From Microbacterium sp. Leaf320 (lineage in GTDB: Bacteria > Actinomycetota > Actinomycetes > Actinomycetales > Microbacteriaceae), in the NCBI RefSeq assembly GCF_001423485.1, contig NZ_LMOD01000004.1, positions 434,001 to 498,000 of the forward strand: 64,000 bases of DNA. Direction: 5' to 3'. Position numbers and translations under genes: made by a program. Under the pieces are notes generated by a model. It searched no databases and was not told where the DNA came from. It saw only the letters and a list, made by a program, of their open reading frames with translations. Positions 55,965 through 64,000 of this stretch are shown here, piece after piece. Numbering within the stretch: the stretch's first letter is position 1; each line of letters opens with the position of its first letter.

Positions 55965-58900
55965 TCAGAGACGTGGTCCGCGTGGGCGTTCTATCGGGTT
56001 GGGCGAGTCGGTGATGCTCGGTGGTGTGCCATCGTCGACCGTCTCTGTGGGGTCGGTCTTGTTCTTGGTGGCATCGAGGCTGTGCGTTGTTGTCTCGGCG
56101 AGCCGGGCGGCGCGCTCGAGGAGGGACGAGAGAGGGCTGCGATGGTCGGGGTTCAGGGCTGCCGCTGCTGTTTCGGCGTCGGCGATCGGGCGTTTCGCGT
56201 CGACACGTTGGGCGATCTTCTGGAGTGCGGCGAGCTGTTCGGCGGGGATCGCTTCACGGGTTCTGCCGCGGGCTGCACGGATGGCGGTGGACTTGCGCAG
56301 GGCGGTGACGCGGGCGGCGAGGTTGGCGCCGACGGGGTGATCGCGGAGGTTCTCTGGGATCGCGATGGGGCTGTCGTCGGGGACGTTGTACCGGGTGCGG
56401 AACAGGTCGATTTCGGCGGCCAATCCCATCCATGCGGTGCGGCGCTGGGGGTCGGCGGGGACCGGGCCGAGCTGTCGTGTCCAGGTCGGCTTCTCGAGCG
56501 TGAGCGCCACACCACGCTCGGTCATCCGGTCGGAGATGTAGGTGCCGCGTTCGGTGAGGTGGTCGCGCCAGGGTTCGGGGACGTCGGGGTGGTTCTGTGC
56601 GGTCCGGTCGATCGCCCAGTCGTAGCGGCCGGTGTCTGTCCCGAGTTCGGGGAGGGGTTCGAGGATGCCTTCGTCGACCTCTGTTTCGAGGTGTCCTTCG
56701 ATGCGCCAGGACATGACGGCGCCGACGTCTGCGGCGGTCTTGAATTCGCGCTGGTTCCAGGTTTCGGTGAGGACGTGGGCGGGGTCGAGGCCGAGCTTTT
56801 CGGCGCGGGCGAGGCCCGCGGCCGCCGCTTCCCACCCGTCGGAGCTGATGAGGGTGCCGGCGTTTGTGTCTCCGAGGGCGCGGACCGCGAGGGTTTCGAA
56901 CCGGGTCGCGTTGGCCTGGTTGGCGATGTCGTTGTACTCGTCGATGAGGCGGGACAGGTCGGTGATGCGGTCGGATTCGACGGCGATCATCTCGTGCGCG
57001 GAGAGGTTCGTGTCAGCGTTAGATGCGATCTTGGCGAGGACGTCGTCGGGATTCTGACCGGGTTCGATCTCGACGTAGAGGGTGTTGCTGGTGGTGCCGC
57101 GGGTGAGTGCGACGTAAGCGTTTGCGCGGGCGGTGGTGGCGTTCGCGATTGCACGGCTGTGCCCGTCGATCTGCACGTTGAGGTCGTTCGTGCCGCCGAT
57201 CGTGTCGCCCTGCGTCTGGTTGATGGTGAACGCGTACCCGAGGTGCGCGTGCTCTGCGAGGTAGTCGTGGGGGAGGCGGATGGTGCCCCCGTGGTCGGTG
57301 TGGGTAGCGGTGACGGATCCGTCAGGGTGCACCTGGCGCACGGTGTAGATGTCACCGTTGGAGACGTCGTGCGTGCCGTCGTCGGTGCGCAGATCCGGGG
57401 TGTTCCGGCGGGTCATGATGCGATCGCCCACGTAGGCTCTGTTGCCGTCGCGGAGAGTAGCCGCGGCACCGGGGACGAGGCGGCCTTCGGTCATGGCAAG
57501 GGCTTGTGCGCGGCCGTTGAGCTCGTCGACGTGGGCGTTCGTGGGCGCCATCATGATCGACGCATCGCCCGCGGCGAGGTCTGCAATGTAGTCGGCGAAC
57601 AGCACTTCGCCGATGCGGTCCGGGGTTGCGGCGATGATGCGGTTGTTGTCCTTGTACCAGGTGAACGGGTCGATGCTGGCGGTTGATTCGCGGAGGAGGA
57701 CGGTCGCTTCGGCTTCCTCCTTGTTGGTGAAGCGGTACACGGTTTCGAGCTCGACGGCGCCGACCTCGCGGCGGATGAGCCGGAAGGCGCCGCCCGCGCC
57801 GACGGCACCGATCTGACCGTCGTCACCGAGGGGGCGGACGTATCCGCCGGCGGCAGTGACGATGGCTGTCACCTCGTCGAGTTGGGTGGTTGTGGCCATG
57901 GCAGCTTCGTCGATGACGACGACGTCGCCGGCAGTGATTCGGTATCTCGCCGAGACGGTTGTGCCATTTGCTTGGGCGCCGCGGTGCGCGGTGAGGAACC
58001 CGTCGATGGTGAATGCATGGACGCCGACGTCGCGGCGGAAGACGCCCGCTGCTTGCTTGGACGGGGCAAGGCCGATCATGCGTCCGCCGGCGAGCTTGAC
58101 GGCGTGGGCGGCGAGCTTCATCGACCGGGTCTTGCCCGCGCCTGCGCGACCCGCACCCAGGACGAGGGCGGTGCGGTTGGTGACGAACTCGCGAGCGAGA
58201 CGCACCTGCGCGTAGTCGCCATTGGGGAGGTCGCGCAGCGCCTGGGCGAAGGTGTCGACGTCGACCGCAGCGGCGTGCTGCGAGGTGGTGCGGGCGGCGG
58301 CGAGGAGGCGTACTTCGGCTTCGAGAACACGGGTGGAGGTGTAGAGGGTGCGGGCTTTGGACACGTAGACGCTGTCGGTGTCGCTGGTGCGAGTGAGGGG
58401 CTGGAACCGTCCGTGTACGGGGTCGGGGGTGACCTTGATGGAGTCGCGGTTCAGGGCGGCGTAGAGGATGAAGCTCTCGACGTGGTCGCGGGAGAGTTCC
58501 TGTGTGTGGCCGTTGTCTGTGAGGGTGTAGCGGCGGTAGGCGTGCGCGTCGGTGAAGCGGTTGATCTCGGCGATGACGTGGTTAGCGCCCCATGTTCCGC
58601 GCGCGGATTCGACGCCGCGCATGACGTCCGTGAGCGCCTGGTGCACGTCGATGGGTGCCTTGGCGTGCTCGGCCGCGCGCACCCGCGCGGTCGCCGTCTG
58701 CACCTGGTGCATGATTCTTGCCACAGCTTCCGGGGAGGTCGCCGCGGAGGCCCGCTCGCGGGCGTCGGCGCGCAGCGCGCTGAGCGATCTGACCGCGTCT
58801 TTCTTGGGGCGGGTCTGCTGCCATGCCTGCGCGGAGAGCTTGATCCGCGCGGCCGGGTTGGGGGCGCGTCCGTGCTCGGTGACGTACTCGTCGACGAGGT

Positions 58901-59258
58901 CGCGGGTGACGGTTCGGATCTCGTTGCGGCGCGTGGAGAACGTGTCGATGAGGCGGTCGTCGACACCGGCGATTTCGAGGCGGGGCGTCTTCCCGTCGAC
59001 GAGGATCCGGGTCTCTGATCCGAGTCCCAGCTGGTCGAGTTCGATCATGAGCTGCTTGTCGTACTCGGTAGATGCGGCGACTTTCATGCGCAGCAGGAGA
59101 CGGGAATCGAGGGTGCGCCACTTCCCGTCCGTGCCCTGCACCTTGTTCGACACGACCAGGTGATCATGCAGGTGCGGGTCGCCGTTGCGGGACTCGTAGT
59201 GCCGGAACCGGGTGGCGAGCACGCCGCCGGTGACGTCGATCTGGCGGACGCCGTTCAT
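55965..59258 (-). CDS. MobF/TraA-type conjugative relaxase-helicase, N-terminally truncated
   Basis: 1097 aa remain open. The start of the frame already lies inside the relaxase domain: RQIDVTGGVLATRFRHYESR, NGDPHLHDHLVVSNKVQG carries the metal-binding triad His20, His31, His33. The preceding N-terminal part with the catalytic tyrosine(s) and TrwC start is missing. The helicase part is complete: Walker A GAGRAGAGKT (368-377), Walker B VVVIDEAAM (Asp450, Glu451), and a RecD-like C-terminal region with HLGYAFTINQTQGDTIGGTN and NAYVALTRGTTSNTLYVEIE. Without the tyrosine it cannot nick oriT. It marks a former conjugative plasmid or integrative element. Confidence 0.88.
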   Translation of the reverse strand: MNGVRQIDVTGGVLATRFRHYESRNGDPHLHDHLVVSNKVQGTDGKWRTLDSRLLLRMKVAASTEYDKQLMIELDQLGLGSETRILVDGKTPRLEIAGVDDRLIDTFSTRRNEIRTVTRDLVDEYVTEHGRAPNPAARIKLSAQAWQQTRPKKDAVRSLSALRADARERASAATSPEAVARIMHQVQTATARVRAAEHAKAPIDVHQALTDVMRGVESARGTWGANHVIAEINRFTDAHAYRRYTLTDNGHTQELSRDHVESFILYAALNRDSIKVTPDPVHGRFQPLTRTSDTDSVYVSKARTLYTSTRVLEAEVRLLAAARTTSQHAAAVDVDTFAQALRDLPNGDYAQVRLAREFVTNRTALVLGAGRAGAGKTRSMKLAAHAVKLAGGRMIGLAPSKQAAGVFRRDVGVHAFTIDGFLTAHRGAQANGTTVSARYRITAGDVVVIDEAAMATTTQLDEVTAIVTAAGGYVRPLGDDGQIGAVGAGGAFRLIRREVGAVELETVYRFTNKEEAEATVLLRESTASIDPFTWYKDNNRIIAATPDRIGEVLFADYIADLAAGDASIMMAPTNAHVDELNGRAQALAMTEGRLVPGAAATLRDGNRAYVGDRIMTRRNTPDLRTDDGTHDVSNGDIYTVRQVHPDGSVTATHTDHGGTIRLPHDYLAEHAHLGYAFTINQTQGDTIGGTNDLNVQIDGHSRAIANATTARANAYVALTRGTTSNTLYVEIEPGQNPDDVLAKIASNADTNLSAHEMIAVESDRITDLSRLIDEYNDIANQANATRFETLAVRALGDTNAGTLISSDGWEAAAAGLARAEKLGLDPAHVLTETWNQREFKTAADVGAVMSWRIEGHLETEVDEGILEPLPELGTDTGRYDWAIDRTAQNHPDVPEPWRDHLTERGTYISDRMTERGVALTLEKPTWTRQLGPVPADPQRRTAWMGLAAEIDLFRTRYNVPDDSPIAIPENLRDHPVGANLAARVTALRKSTAIRAARGRTREAIPAEQLAALQKIAQRVDAKRPIADAETAAAALNPDHRSPLSSLLERAARLAETTTHSLDATKNKTDPTETVDDGTPPSITDSPNPIERPRGPRL

Positions 59259-59312
59259 CCAGGGTTGTCTGGTCGCTTCCTTTGCGGCGGCCGCTCGTGG
59301 GCCTGGGAGGCC

Positions 59313-59693
59313 TTAAGAGCTCCACTCCGGCGCGACGTGTTCGGCATCTCGAATGGTCTCATCGAGCGGGCCCTCAAACAGACGCTGAAGGTTGCGGGGT
59401 GGATCCTCTTCGGGCAACGCGCCGTTCAACCACTGCGCCCACGTCCACGGTGAGTTCACCCCGGTCTGAAGGACGAGAAGAACCTCCTGTAATCCTTCGA
59501 CGACATTGCCGTCTTGAAGCTGGAACGACGGGCAGAGGTAGATGTCCTCGTCGGAGTGCAGCACAAGGAGTCGTAGATCGTTCCCGGCCGCCACGACCTT
59601 GGCCTCCGTCCACACGAGGGTGCGGGCCATCCGCGTAATCGTGTAACGGGGGCCAACGATCTCGGCTCACGGTTTCAGTTCGTCAGCGGTCAT
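59313..59693 (-). pseudogene. Antitoxin-like (MbcA/ParS-type) protein with stop at codon 9
   Basis: The natural start is the ATG at 59693, which overlaps the metallophosphoesterase stop by ATGA. Its frame reads MTADELKP, then TGA, then AEIVGPRYTITRMARTL and on to 59313. The downstream part has the shape of MbcA/ParS/Xre toxin-binding proteins: VWTEAKVVAAGNDLRLLVLH, IYLCPSFQLQDGNVVEGLQE, VLLVLQTGVNSPWTWAQWLN, PRNLQRLFEGPLDETIRDAE. Translation could restart at 59630 (ATG, 105 aa), which would lose the first 21 residues. No RES-type toxin gene is next to it; the truncated relaxase follows instead. Family assignment moderate. Confidence 0.55.
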
Positions 59694-60709
59694 GGCTCGT
59701 CCTCCTTGTCGCCCTTCGGGTGCCGAGTGTGGCGGCGAATAACACCATCGATGATTTCATCGAGCGTGCGGCGTCCGTCGACGTAGTCTTGGGCGTCGCG
59801 GAGAGCCCCAGGAGTTGGGGTAAGCCCGTCTAACACTCCTGAGTGCAGGGCCTCGGCGGCCCCTTTCGCGCGCCTCTCGCGTGCGAGGTGCTCGTCCTCC
59901 CACTGCTCCGCCATGCTGCGGATGATCGCAAGGGACGGTGTCGCCATTCTCAACGTCTTCATGTCGAGGATTCCGAGGTTCCCTTCCTGGCCTTCTCTTC
60001 CGAGGCTCGCGACCCGGCGACCGTCCTCGGTCTTGCCGCCACCTGGTGCGTGAAGGTGCCCGTGAGCGAGTAGCTCCGGGCGCACGGCATCCCAGACTTC
60101 CGTGACCCGTGCTCTAGACGCGGCGGACGCTTCGAGCGCGGCCTCGGGGAAGCCGTATGGGTTCGTGCGCAGGATCTCCCGGACGACCCGGACGGGAGTG
60201 CCCGCCGGCGACTCGTGAGTGAGCATTACGTCGGCAGGACCGCCAGCGATGGCTTCTGCGACGTGAGCGTCATCGATGGCTTCATCGGGCCACCAGGTAA
60301 GGCCCTCTATCCTCGACTGGCGGTCGACGGAGGCGGCGCCGCCGAGTGACAGAACGCGACAGCCCCGGATGACGAGGCGCGCCGGACGGGGGAGTAGCCA
60401 GATCAGCTCGGAGATGCGTACAGCGTCACCGGGGTGCGCGTCGAGGATAGGTGTGATCTCGTCCCACTGCTCATGGTTGCCGAGGGTGACGAAGATGCGC
60501 TCGATGCCGGTGTCGGCGAAGACCTCGTCGACTTCTGCCGAAGGCATCCACCAGTCACCGAGATGAAGGAGCGTCGTCACGTCGGGTGCGAGGTGCGGCA
60601 GCACGCGGGCAATAGTCCGAGCCCAGCCCACGTTGCCGTGCCAGTCTCCACATACCGCAACGCGTTGGTCGGGCAACACGATGTCGCTCGTGTGTTCGAG
60701 AGCTCTCAT
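59690..60709 (-). CDS. Calcineurin-like metallophosphoesterase
   Basis: 339 aa from the ATG at 60709; upstream in-frame sequence is not protein-like. The four metallophosphoesterase motifs are present: VAVCGDWHGN (Asp22, His24), LLHLGDWW (Asp52), VTLGNHEQWD (Asn78, His79), VMLTHESPAG and LLAHGHLHAPGG. The C-terminal 90 residues are extra and helical (AIIRSMAEQWEDEHLARERR, DAQDYVDGRRTLDEIIDGVI), perhaps for partner binding. Soluble. It overlaps the antitoxin-like gene by ATGA and so is probably co-translated with it. Substrate unknown. Confidence 0.85.
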   Translation of the reverse strand: MRALEHTSDIVLPDQRVAVCGDWHGNVGWARTIARVLPHLAPDVTTLLHLGDWWMPSAEVDEVFADTGIERIFVTLGNHEQWDEITPILDAHPGDAVRISELIWLLPRPARLVIRGCRVLSLGGAASVDRQSRIEGLTWWPDEAIDDAHVAEAIAGGPADVMLTHESPAGTPVRVVREILRTNPYGFPEAALEASAASRARVTEVWDAVRPELLAHGHLHAPGGGKTEDGRRVASLGREGQEGNLGILDMKTLRMATPSLAIIRSMAEQWEDEHLARERRAKGAAEALHSGVLDGLTPTPGALRDAQDYVDGRRTLDEIIDGVIRRHTRHPKGDKEDEP

Positions 60710-60913
60710 TACTCGGCCTCCGGATCCCGGGATCACTGACGAGAGTACAAGATCCTGTGCCGCCGATCCAGGTTTGTGGCGTGTGCTCGTCTGCAACGAG
60801 TCGCTGCGCGTTGCCGTTCTCGCTGACGAACCGAAGAATGTCTTCGACCGTGCCCGCGGGCACGATGAGGCCGCCGACAGCGTGCCGACGGCCTCGTTGA
60901 CGGATTCCGGCAC
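60706..60913 (-). pseudogene. Small decayed gene in the metallophosphoesterase operon
   Basis: Coding-like segments in three successive frames fill this gap. They are PESVNEAVGTLSAA (GTG at 60913), then TVEDILRFVSENGNAQRLVA and DEHTPQTW, then ATNLDRRHRILYSRQ, an in-frame TGA and SRDPEAE. The last piece ends in TAATG overlapping the metallophosphoesterase start. Spacing and overlaps fit an original roughly 69-codon gene with two indels and a stop. Family unknown. Confidence 0.35.
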
Positions 60914-60921
60914 GCGGGGAC

Positions 60922-61239
60922 CTAGATGGTCACCGGGAAGGCGCGCTTGGCGGTCCAGAGGAATCGGTGGGTGACTTCGCGCACCTGCTCCTCGGACACT
61001 TCATACTTATCGAAGAACGTGTTCACGAGGTGAGTCACGCTCCAATCGGTGAGCGGCAGGCCAGCGAGGGCGGCAGCGAGCCATCCGGTCAGGGCGACCT
61101 CAGCATCGAGCTCGTGCGGCGGGAAGTCGAGCACGTGGTCGTTGAGCCAGTTTTCGACGGCCGTCCCGATTCCGGAGTGCTGGATGATCGCCGAGGCGTC
61201 CTGGAAGGCGGTCTTGGCGATGTCGTGCTGCGTGGTCAT
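60922..61239 (-). CDS. Small hypothetical protein
   Basis: 105 aa, strong ribosome site (ATAGGAGAC) before the ATG at 61239. Soluble, acidic, helical: AKTAFQDASAIIQHSGIGTA, VENWLNDHVLDFPPHELDAE, VTHLVNTFFDKYEVSEEQVR. No family recognised. First gene of the minus-strand string toward the relaxase. Confidence 0.7.
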   Translation of the reverse strand: MTTQHDIAKTAFQDASAIIQHSGIGTAVENWLNDHVLDFPPHELDAEVALTGWLAAALAGLPLTDWSVTHLVNTFFDKYEVSEEQVREVTHRFLWTAKRAFPVTI

Positions 61240-61517
61240 GCGAGTCTCCTATGTCGTAGTCGCACTGGGCGTGCGACTTCCCCCTCTACATGCGCGGTCC
61301 GGCTGTGGATTTCGGCCCAACGGTGCGATGCACGCCACGGTGTCGTTCTCCAGGCCGTCTCGCGTACCAGGCGGTTCTCGATCCGCGGCTGCCTGATCGT
61401 CAGCCAGGCCGGACGATGTTGATGCGACGCTCAAGGGTTCGAGGTTCGCGGAAGCGTGCTGAGCAACATGGCGGTCCGGTCCATGCTGCATCGCGTGCAA
61501 GCATGGAGCGAACCCCG

Positions 61518-61823
61518 TTACCTGGCTTGCGCGGCAGACGCGAGCTCGACCGCCCAGGTCCATGCTGCGCTGGGATTGCGCAGGAAGTACCGATATCGGC
61601 TGTCCGCATCCGGTACGGGCGAGATGAGCCCGACGTCGACGAGCGACTGGAATGGCCGCTGCAGGCTGCTCATCGCGACGCCAGTCTGCTGGGCCAACTC
61701 CGTAAGGGTGCACAAGCCGTCCTCCGAGCGGGCTATCGCAAGCATCAGCTCGAGGCGATAGGACTGCCCGAACGCACTTCGCGAAACGCCACGCAGTGCG
61801 TCGACCTGGGGGAGGGTGTCCAT
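61518..61823 (-). CDS. Winged-helix transcriptional regulator (ArsR/MarR-like)
   Basis: 101 aa: SRSAFGQSYRLELMLAIARS, CTLTELAQQTGVAMSSLQRP, FQSLVDVGLISPVPDADSRY, RYFLRNPSAAWTWAVELASA. The order helix, HTH (LTELAQQTGVAMSSLQRPFQ) and beta-wing (DSRYRYF) is that of ArsR/MarR-type repressors; no sensor cysteines. Divergent from the DUF5131 gene across 55 bp that carry a tandem repeat, so it likely regulates that gene and itself. Confidence 0.78.
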   Translation of the reverse strand: MDTLPQVDALRGVSRSAFGQSYRLELMLAIARSEDGLCTLTELAQQTGVAMSSLQRPFQSLVDVGLISPVPDADSRYRYFLRNPSAAWTWAVELASAAQAR

Positions 61824-61837
61824 AAGATACTCATATC

Positions 61838-61865
61838 ACGTAACGCAGATCGCGTAACGCACATC
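61838..61865. promoter_or_regulatory. 14-bp tandem direct repeat, candidate operator
   Basis: ACGTAACGCAGATC (61838-61851) is followed immediately by GCGTAACGCACATC (61852-61865), 12 of 14 matching. It fills the centre of the divergent promoter region between the winged-helix regulator and the DUF5131 gene, the expected place for a repressor operator. Confidence 0.6.
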
Positions 61866-61878
61866 GAGTCGGAGCGTC

Positions 61879-62634
61879 ATGGTCAAGCGAACAGGTATCG
61901 AGTGGACTGAGGTCACCTGGAACCCCACGACCGGGTGCGACCGAATCAGCCCAGGTTGCGACAACTGCTACGCGCTGACCTTGTCAAAGAGGCTGAAGGC
62001 GATGGGCGCCGACAAGTACCAGAACGACGGCAATCCCGCAACCTCCGGCCCGGGCTTTGCGCTGACGCTGCATGAGCCGGCGCTCGCGCAGCCTTACAAG
62101 TGGACAGGCCGCCGCACCGTCTTCGTCAACTCCATGAGCGACCTGTTCCATGCGCGCGTTCCCCTCGACTTCGTGCGTCGCGTCTTCGAGGTGATCGCTG
62201 ACACGCCGCAGCACACCTATCAGGTGCTGACAAAGCGCTCAGCCCGGCTGCCGAAGATCGCCGACAAGCTTGACTGGCCGGACAACTTGTGGATGGGTGT
62301 CAGCGTCGAAAACGAGGACCATCTGTATCGCGTAGATCATCTGCGTTCCGTGCCGGCGGCTGTCCGATTCCTTTCCTGCGAACCGCTCATCGGTCCACTG
62401 TCATCGCTCGACCTTGACGGGATCGGATGGGTGATCACAGGAGGCGAATCTGGGCCGGGAGCTCGCCCGCTCAACCCGGATTGGGTGCGAGAAATCCGCG
62501 ACACCTGCGCGACGAACGATGTGCCCTTCTTCCACAAGCAGTGGGGCGGTCGTACACCCAAGGCAGGCGGACGCACTCTCGATGGCCGCCTATGGAGCGA
62601 AATGCCGACCGACGGGATGAGGCCAGCTGTCTGA
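61879..62634 (+). CDS. DUF5131 (phage Gp37/Gp68-like) three-Cys protein
   Basis: 251 aa with GGAG eight bases before the ATG. The start GIEWTEVTWNPTTGCDRISP then GCDNCYALTL gives the three cysteines Cys20, Cys27, Cys30 (C-x6-C-x2-C). Next come YKWTGRRTVFVNSMSDLFHA, FEVIADTPQHTYQVLTKRSA, WMGVSVENEDHLYRVDHLRS, FLSCEPLIGPLSSLDLDGIG, WVITGGESGPGARPL and VPFFHKQWGG. These are the conserved blocks of the Gp37/Gp68 family, which is thought to be related to radical-SAM/iron-sulfur enzymes. It is typically encoded near TcmP, as here. Activity unknown. Confidence 0.92.
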   Translation: MVKRTGIEWTEVTWNPTTGCDRISPGCDNCYALTLSKRLKAMGADKYQNDGNPATSGPGFALTLHEPALAQPYKWTGRRTVFVNSMSDLFHARVPLDFVRRVFEVIADTPQHTYQVLTKRSARLPKIADKLDWPDNLWMGVSVENEDHLYRVDHLRSVPAAVRFLSCEPLIGPLSSLDLDGIGWVITGGESGPGARPLNPDWVREIRDTCATNDVPFFHKQWGGRTPKAGGRTLDGRLWSEMPTDGMRPAV

Positions 62635-62760
62635 CGCCTCGGCGTTGCTCGAACCGTCAACGCGCAAGCGACGACGGGATCGCCCGGATATCGCGCCGCT
62701 GGTGCAACCGTCCGGCGAGCACGAACCGTCATGCGAGGTGCTGAGTGGTATGCCCCTCCA

Positions 62761-63963
62761 TCAGCGGCGAATGACGAGCTTCCAAAGACGGCCGCGTGTG
62801 GTCCGAGGTTGCACGACTCCCTCCGTGGCGAGCTGGTCCCAGGCTTGCCGGAGGTGCTTCGTGCGAGCGAGGGCTAACGTTTCTCCGTAGATAAGTGGGA
62901 GCGTGTCAGCGAGCGGGAGCTCCGATCGCTCCTGTGCGTGCCTGCGGATGTTCTCTACGATTTGAGCGACCCACTCTGATTCGAGCTCGGTTTCGACCCT
63001 TTCAAGTTCCGAATCCGACAGTTCCTGGTCCCACTCGGACGGGAAGAGGCGGCCTTCGCCTATGCGTTCCAACTCGGCTTCAAGATCGCGTTGACGGTTG
63101 TATGCTCGCCACTCCTGATTCGCACCGGATGCGGCTTCGATGAAGGTCGCTGGCGCCGCGGGGTGAGTGTAGAAGAGAGTGAGCAGAAACAGTGGCTCGT
63201 GATTCGGGCGCCGTCGGATCGGAACGGCGAGGGACCGCAACCCGATTTCGTTGTACACCCGAGCGCGAAACTGGCTCGCTACGCTTCTCGCGGCCGCAGC
63301 GGCGGAGGCAGCGTGTTCGTCTCTCACAGTGACAAAGTGCTCCCGCCACCACGTGCCGCCCAGGAATCCATCAACCCGGGTCAGTGTCTTCTCATCGGCG
63401 AGCGAGCGCCCCTCGTGGTTGAGTAGGCCCCCGATACGCCACACGGCCTCCAGGTTGAAGTTCAAGAGGATCTCTGTGGATGCTCCGGCCGGACGGGCGC
63501 GGACTGCGGCAGTCAGAGTGGCGAAAGAGAGTCCGGTGCCGAACGGGTCCAGAAAGAGAAGCAGAGGGTCAGAGCCCGCGCGGTTGCTGACCGCTTCAAG
63601 GTGCTCTTGAGCATCTCCCTCGATGACGGTGTGCCTCTCGTGCGCAGGGTCCGCCTGCGAAACGAGCGAACGGAGACGTTGAACGTGAATCGGATCGCGC
63701 TCGATGAACGTGCCGTGCACATGAAGCCCCCGTTCCGCTTGTGCTGTCGCGAGGTCGCAGATGATCTTCGGGGATCCGGGAGTTCCCTTGCCCGTCTCGT
63801 CCGCGTCGTACGTGCCAGGGCCGGCGTACGCATCGACCAGCCAGATGTGCTGGCTGAAAGACCCCAGCATGGTCACATACGGCGTGAGATATCGGTGCAG
63901 AAGCGCGTGTTTGAGAACCGCCGCCGGCTTCTGGGATTGAAAGAACGCGTCGGTCTTGGTCAC
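62761..63963 (-). CDS. tcmP: Three-Cys-motif partner protein TcmP
   Basis: 400 aa. N-terminal KPAAVLKHALLHRYLTPYVT, then a Rossmann-like core with IWLVDAYAGPGTYD (Asp44, Gly47, Gly50), GTFIERDP and a motif LLLFLDPFGTGLSFATL, as in methyltransferase-fold proteins. The C-terminal third is helical with ELERVETELESEWVAQIVEN and a winged-helix-like end (AWDQLATEGVVQPRTTRGRL). TcmP is named for its constant association with the three-Cys Gp37/Gp68 protein. Here it is convergent with that gene. Function unknown. Confidence 0.9.
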   Translation of the reverse strand: MTKTDAFFQSQKPAAVLKHALLHRYLTPYVTMLGSFSQHIWLVDAYAGPGTYDADETGKGTPGSPKIICDLATAQAERGLHVHGTFIERDPIHVQRLRSLVSQADPAHERHTVIEGDAQEHLEAVSNRAGSDPLLLFLDPFGTGLSFATLTAAVRARPAGASTEILLNFNLEAVWRIGGLLNHEGRSLADEKTLTRVDGFLGGTWWREHFVTVRDEHAASAAAAARSVASQFRARVYNEIGLRSLAVPIRRRPNHEPLFLLTLFYTHPAAPATFIEAASGANQEWRAYNRQRDLEAELERIGEGRLFPSEWDQELSDSELERVETELESEWVAQIVENIRRHAQERSELPLADTLPLIYGETLALARTKHLRQAWDQLATEGVVQPRTTRGRLWKLVIRR

Positions 63964-64000
63964 GTGCTCTCCATCGAGATTATGCGGCGTGAACCGCGTC

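Noticed and set aside
55869..57686. 605-codon plus-strand frame rich in Gly and Val
   Set aside because: Mirror image of the relaxase/helicase C-terminal region, which has clear motifs on the other strand.
19790..60000. Reassignment of TGA to Trp (alternative code or programmed read-through)
   Set aside because: TGA is the ordinary stop of many intact genes here (for example at 2325, 23273 and 24288), one broken gene also has TAG, and most broken genes have frameshifts too.
1..64000. CRISPR arrays, tRNA and rRNA genes
   Set aside because: No regularly spaced identical repeats and no cloverleaf or rRNA-like conserved blocks were seen on either strand.

Overview
The window is GC-rich, strongly G/C-ending in codon third positions, and carries actinobacterial hallmarks: class C sortase pili, LAxTG-type cell-wall sorting signals, an L,D-transpeptidase, ECF sigma factors with membrane partners, and a SipW/TasA cluster. 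The gene styles suggest a Microbacteriaceae-like actinobacterium such as Microbacterium. The assignment is inferred from family resemblance only; there is no rRNA marker. I saw no rRNA, tRNA or CRISPR array.

Layout. 1-2.3 kb: end of a sugar ABC transporter operon (MalG-type permease, then a glycogen-debranching-type enzyme overlapping by ATGA). 2.3-8.1 kb: a gene-poor stretch holding a CPBP membrane protease, an ECF sigma factor with its membrane partner, remnants of IstB, of a DUF6578-like gene and of lepB, and two diverged copies of a roughly 200-bp repeat. 8.1-12.1 kb: a DsbA-like protein, then a sulfatase and its formylglycine-generating enzyme overlapping by 8 bp. 12.4-24.3 kb: a pilus and cell-wall locus (secreted protein, L,D-transpeptidase, 1499-aa LASTG adhesin, small secreted protein, broken LPATG subunit, SpaH-type major pilin, class C sortase). 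24.3-35.8 kb: more surface proteins, a SipW-TasA-RCC1 operon and a second ECF pair. 36.5-43.8 kb: a DUF4190 protein, a leucine-rich-repeat adhesin, a GntR regulator, small secreted proteins and an intact signal peptidase I.

44-55.7 kb is accessory and decaying: a ThrE-like exporter split at a run of 12 G, an IS5-type transposase inside a 26-bp inverted repeat that also encloses an unrelated ORF, a second DUF11 surface protein, and a frameshifted HEPN gene. 55.9-64 kb looks like the remains of a conjugative element: an N-terminally truncated MobF-type relaxase/helicase, an antitoxin-like gene with an early stop, a metallophosphoesterase, and at the right end a compact unit of winged-HTH regulator, DUF5131 (Gp37/Gp68) three-Cys protein and TcmP partner.

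How it fits together. The pilin cluster should be assembled by its own class C sortase, while the many LAxTG substrates need a housekeeping (class E-like) sortase that is not in this window. SipW should process the TasA-like and RCC1 proteins. The formylglycine-generating enzyme should activate the sulfatase whose CSPTR motif is intact. A striking feature is how many surface and accessory genes carry single frameshifts or in-frame stops while neighbouring long genes are intact.
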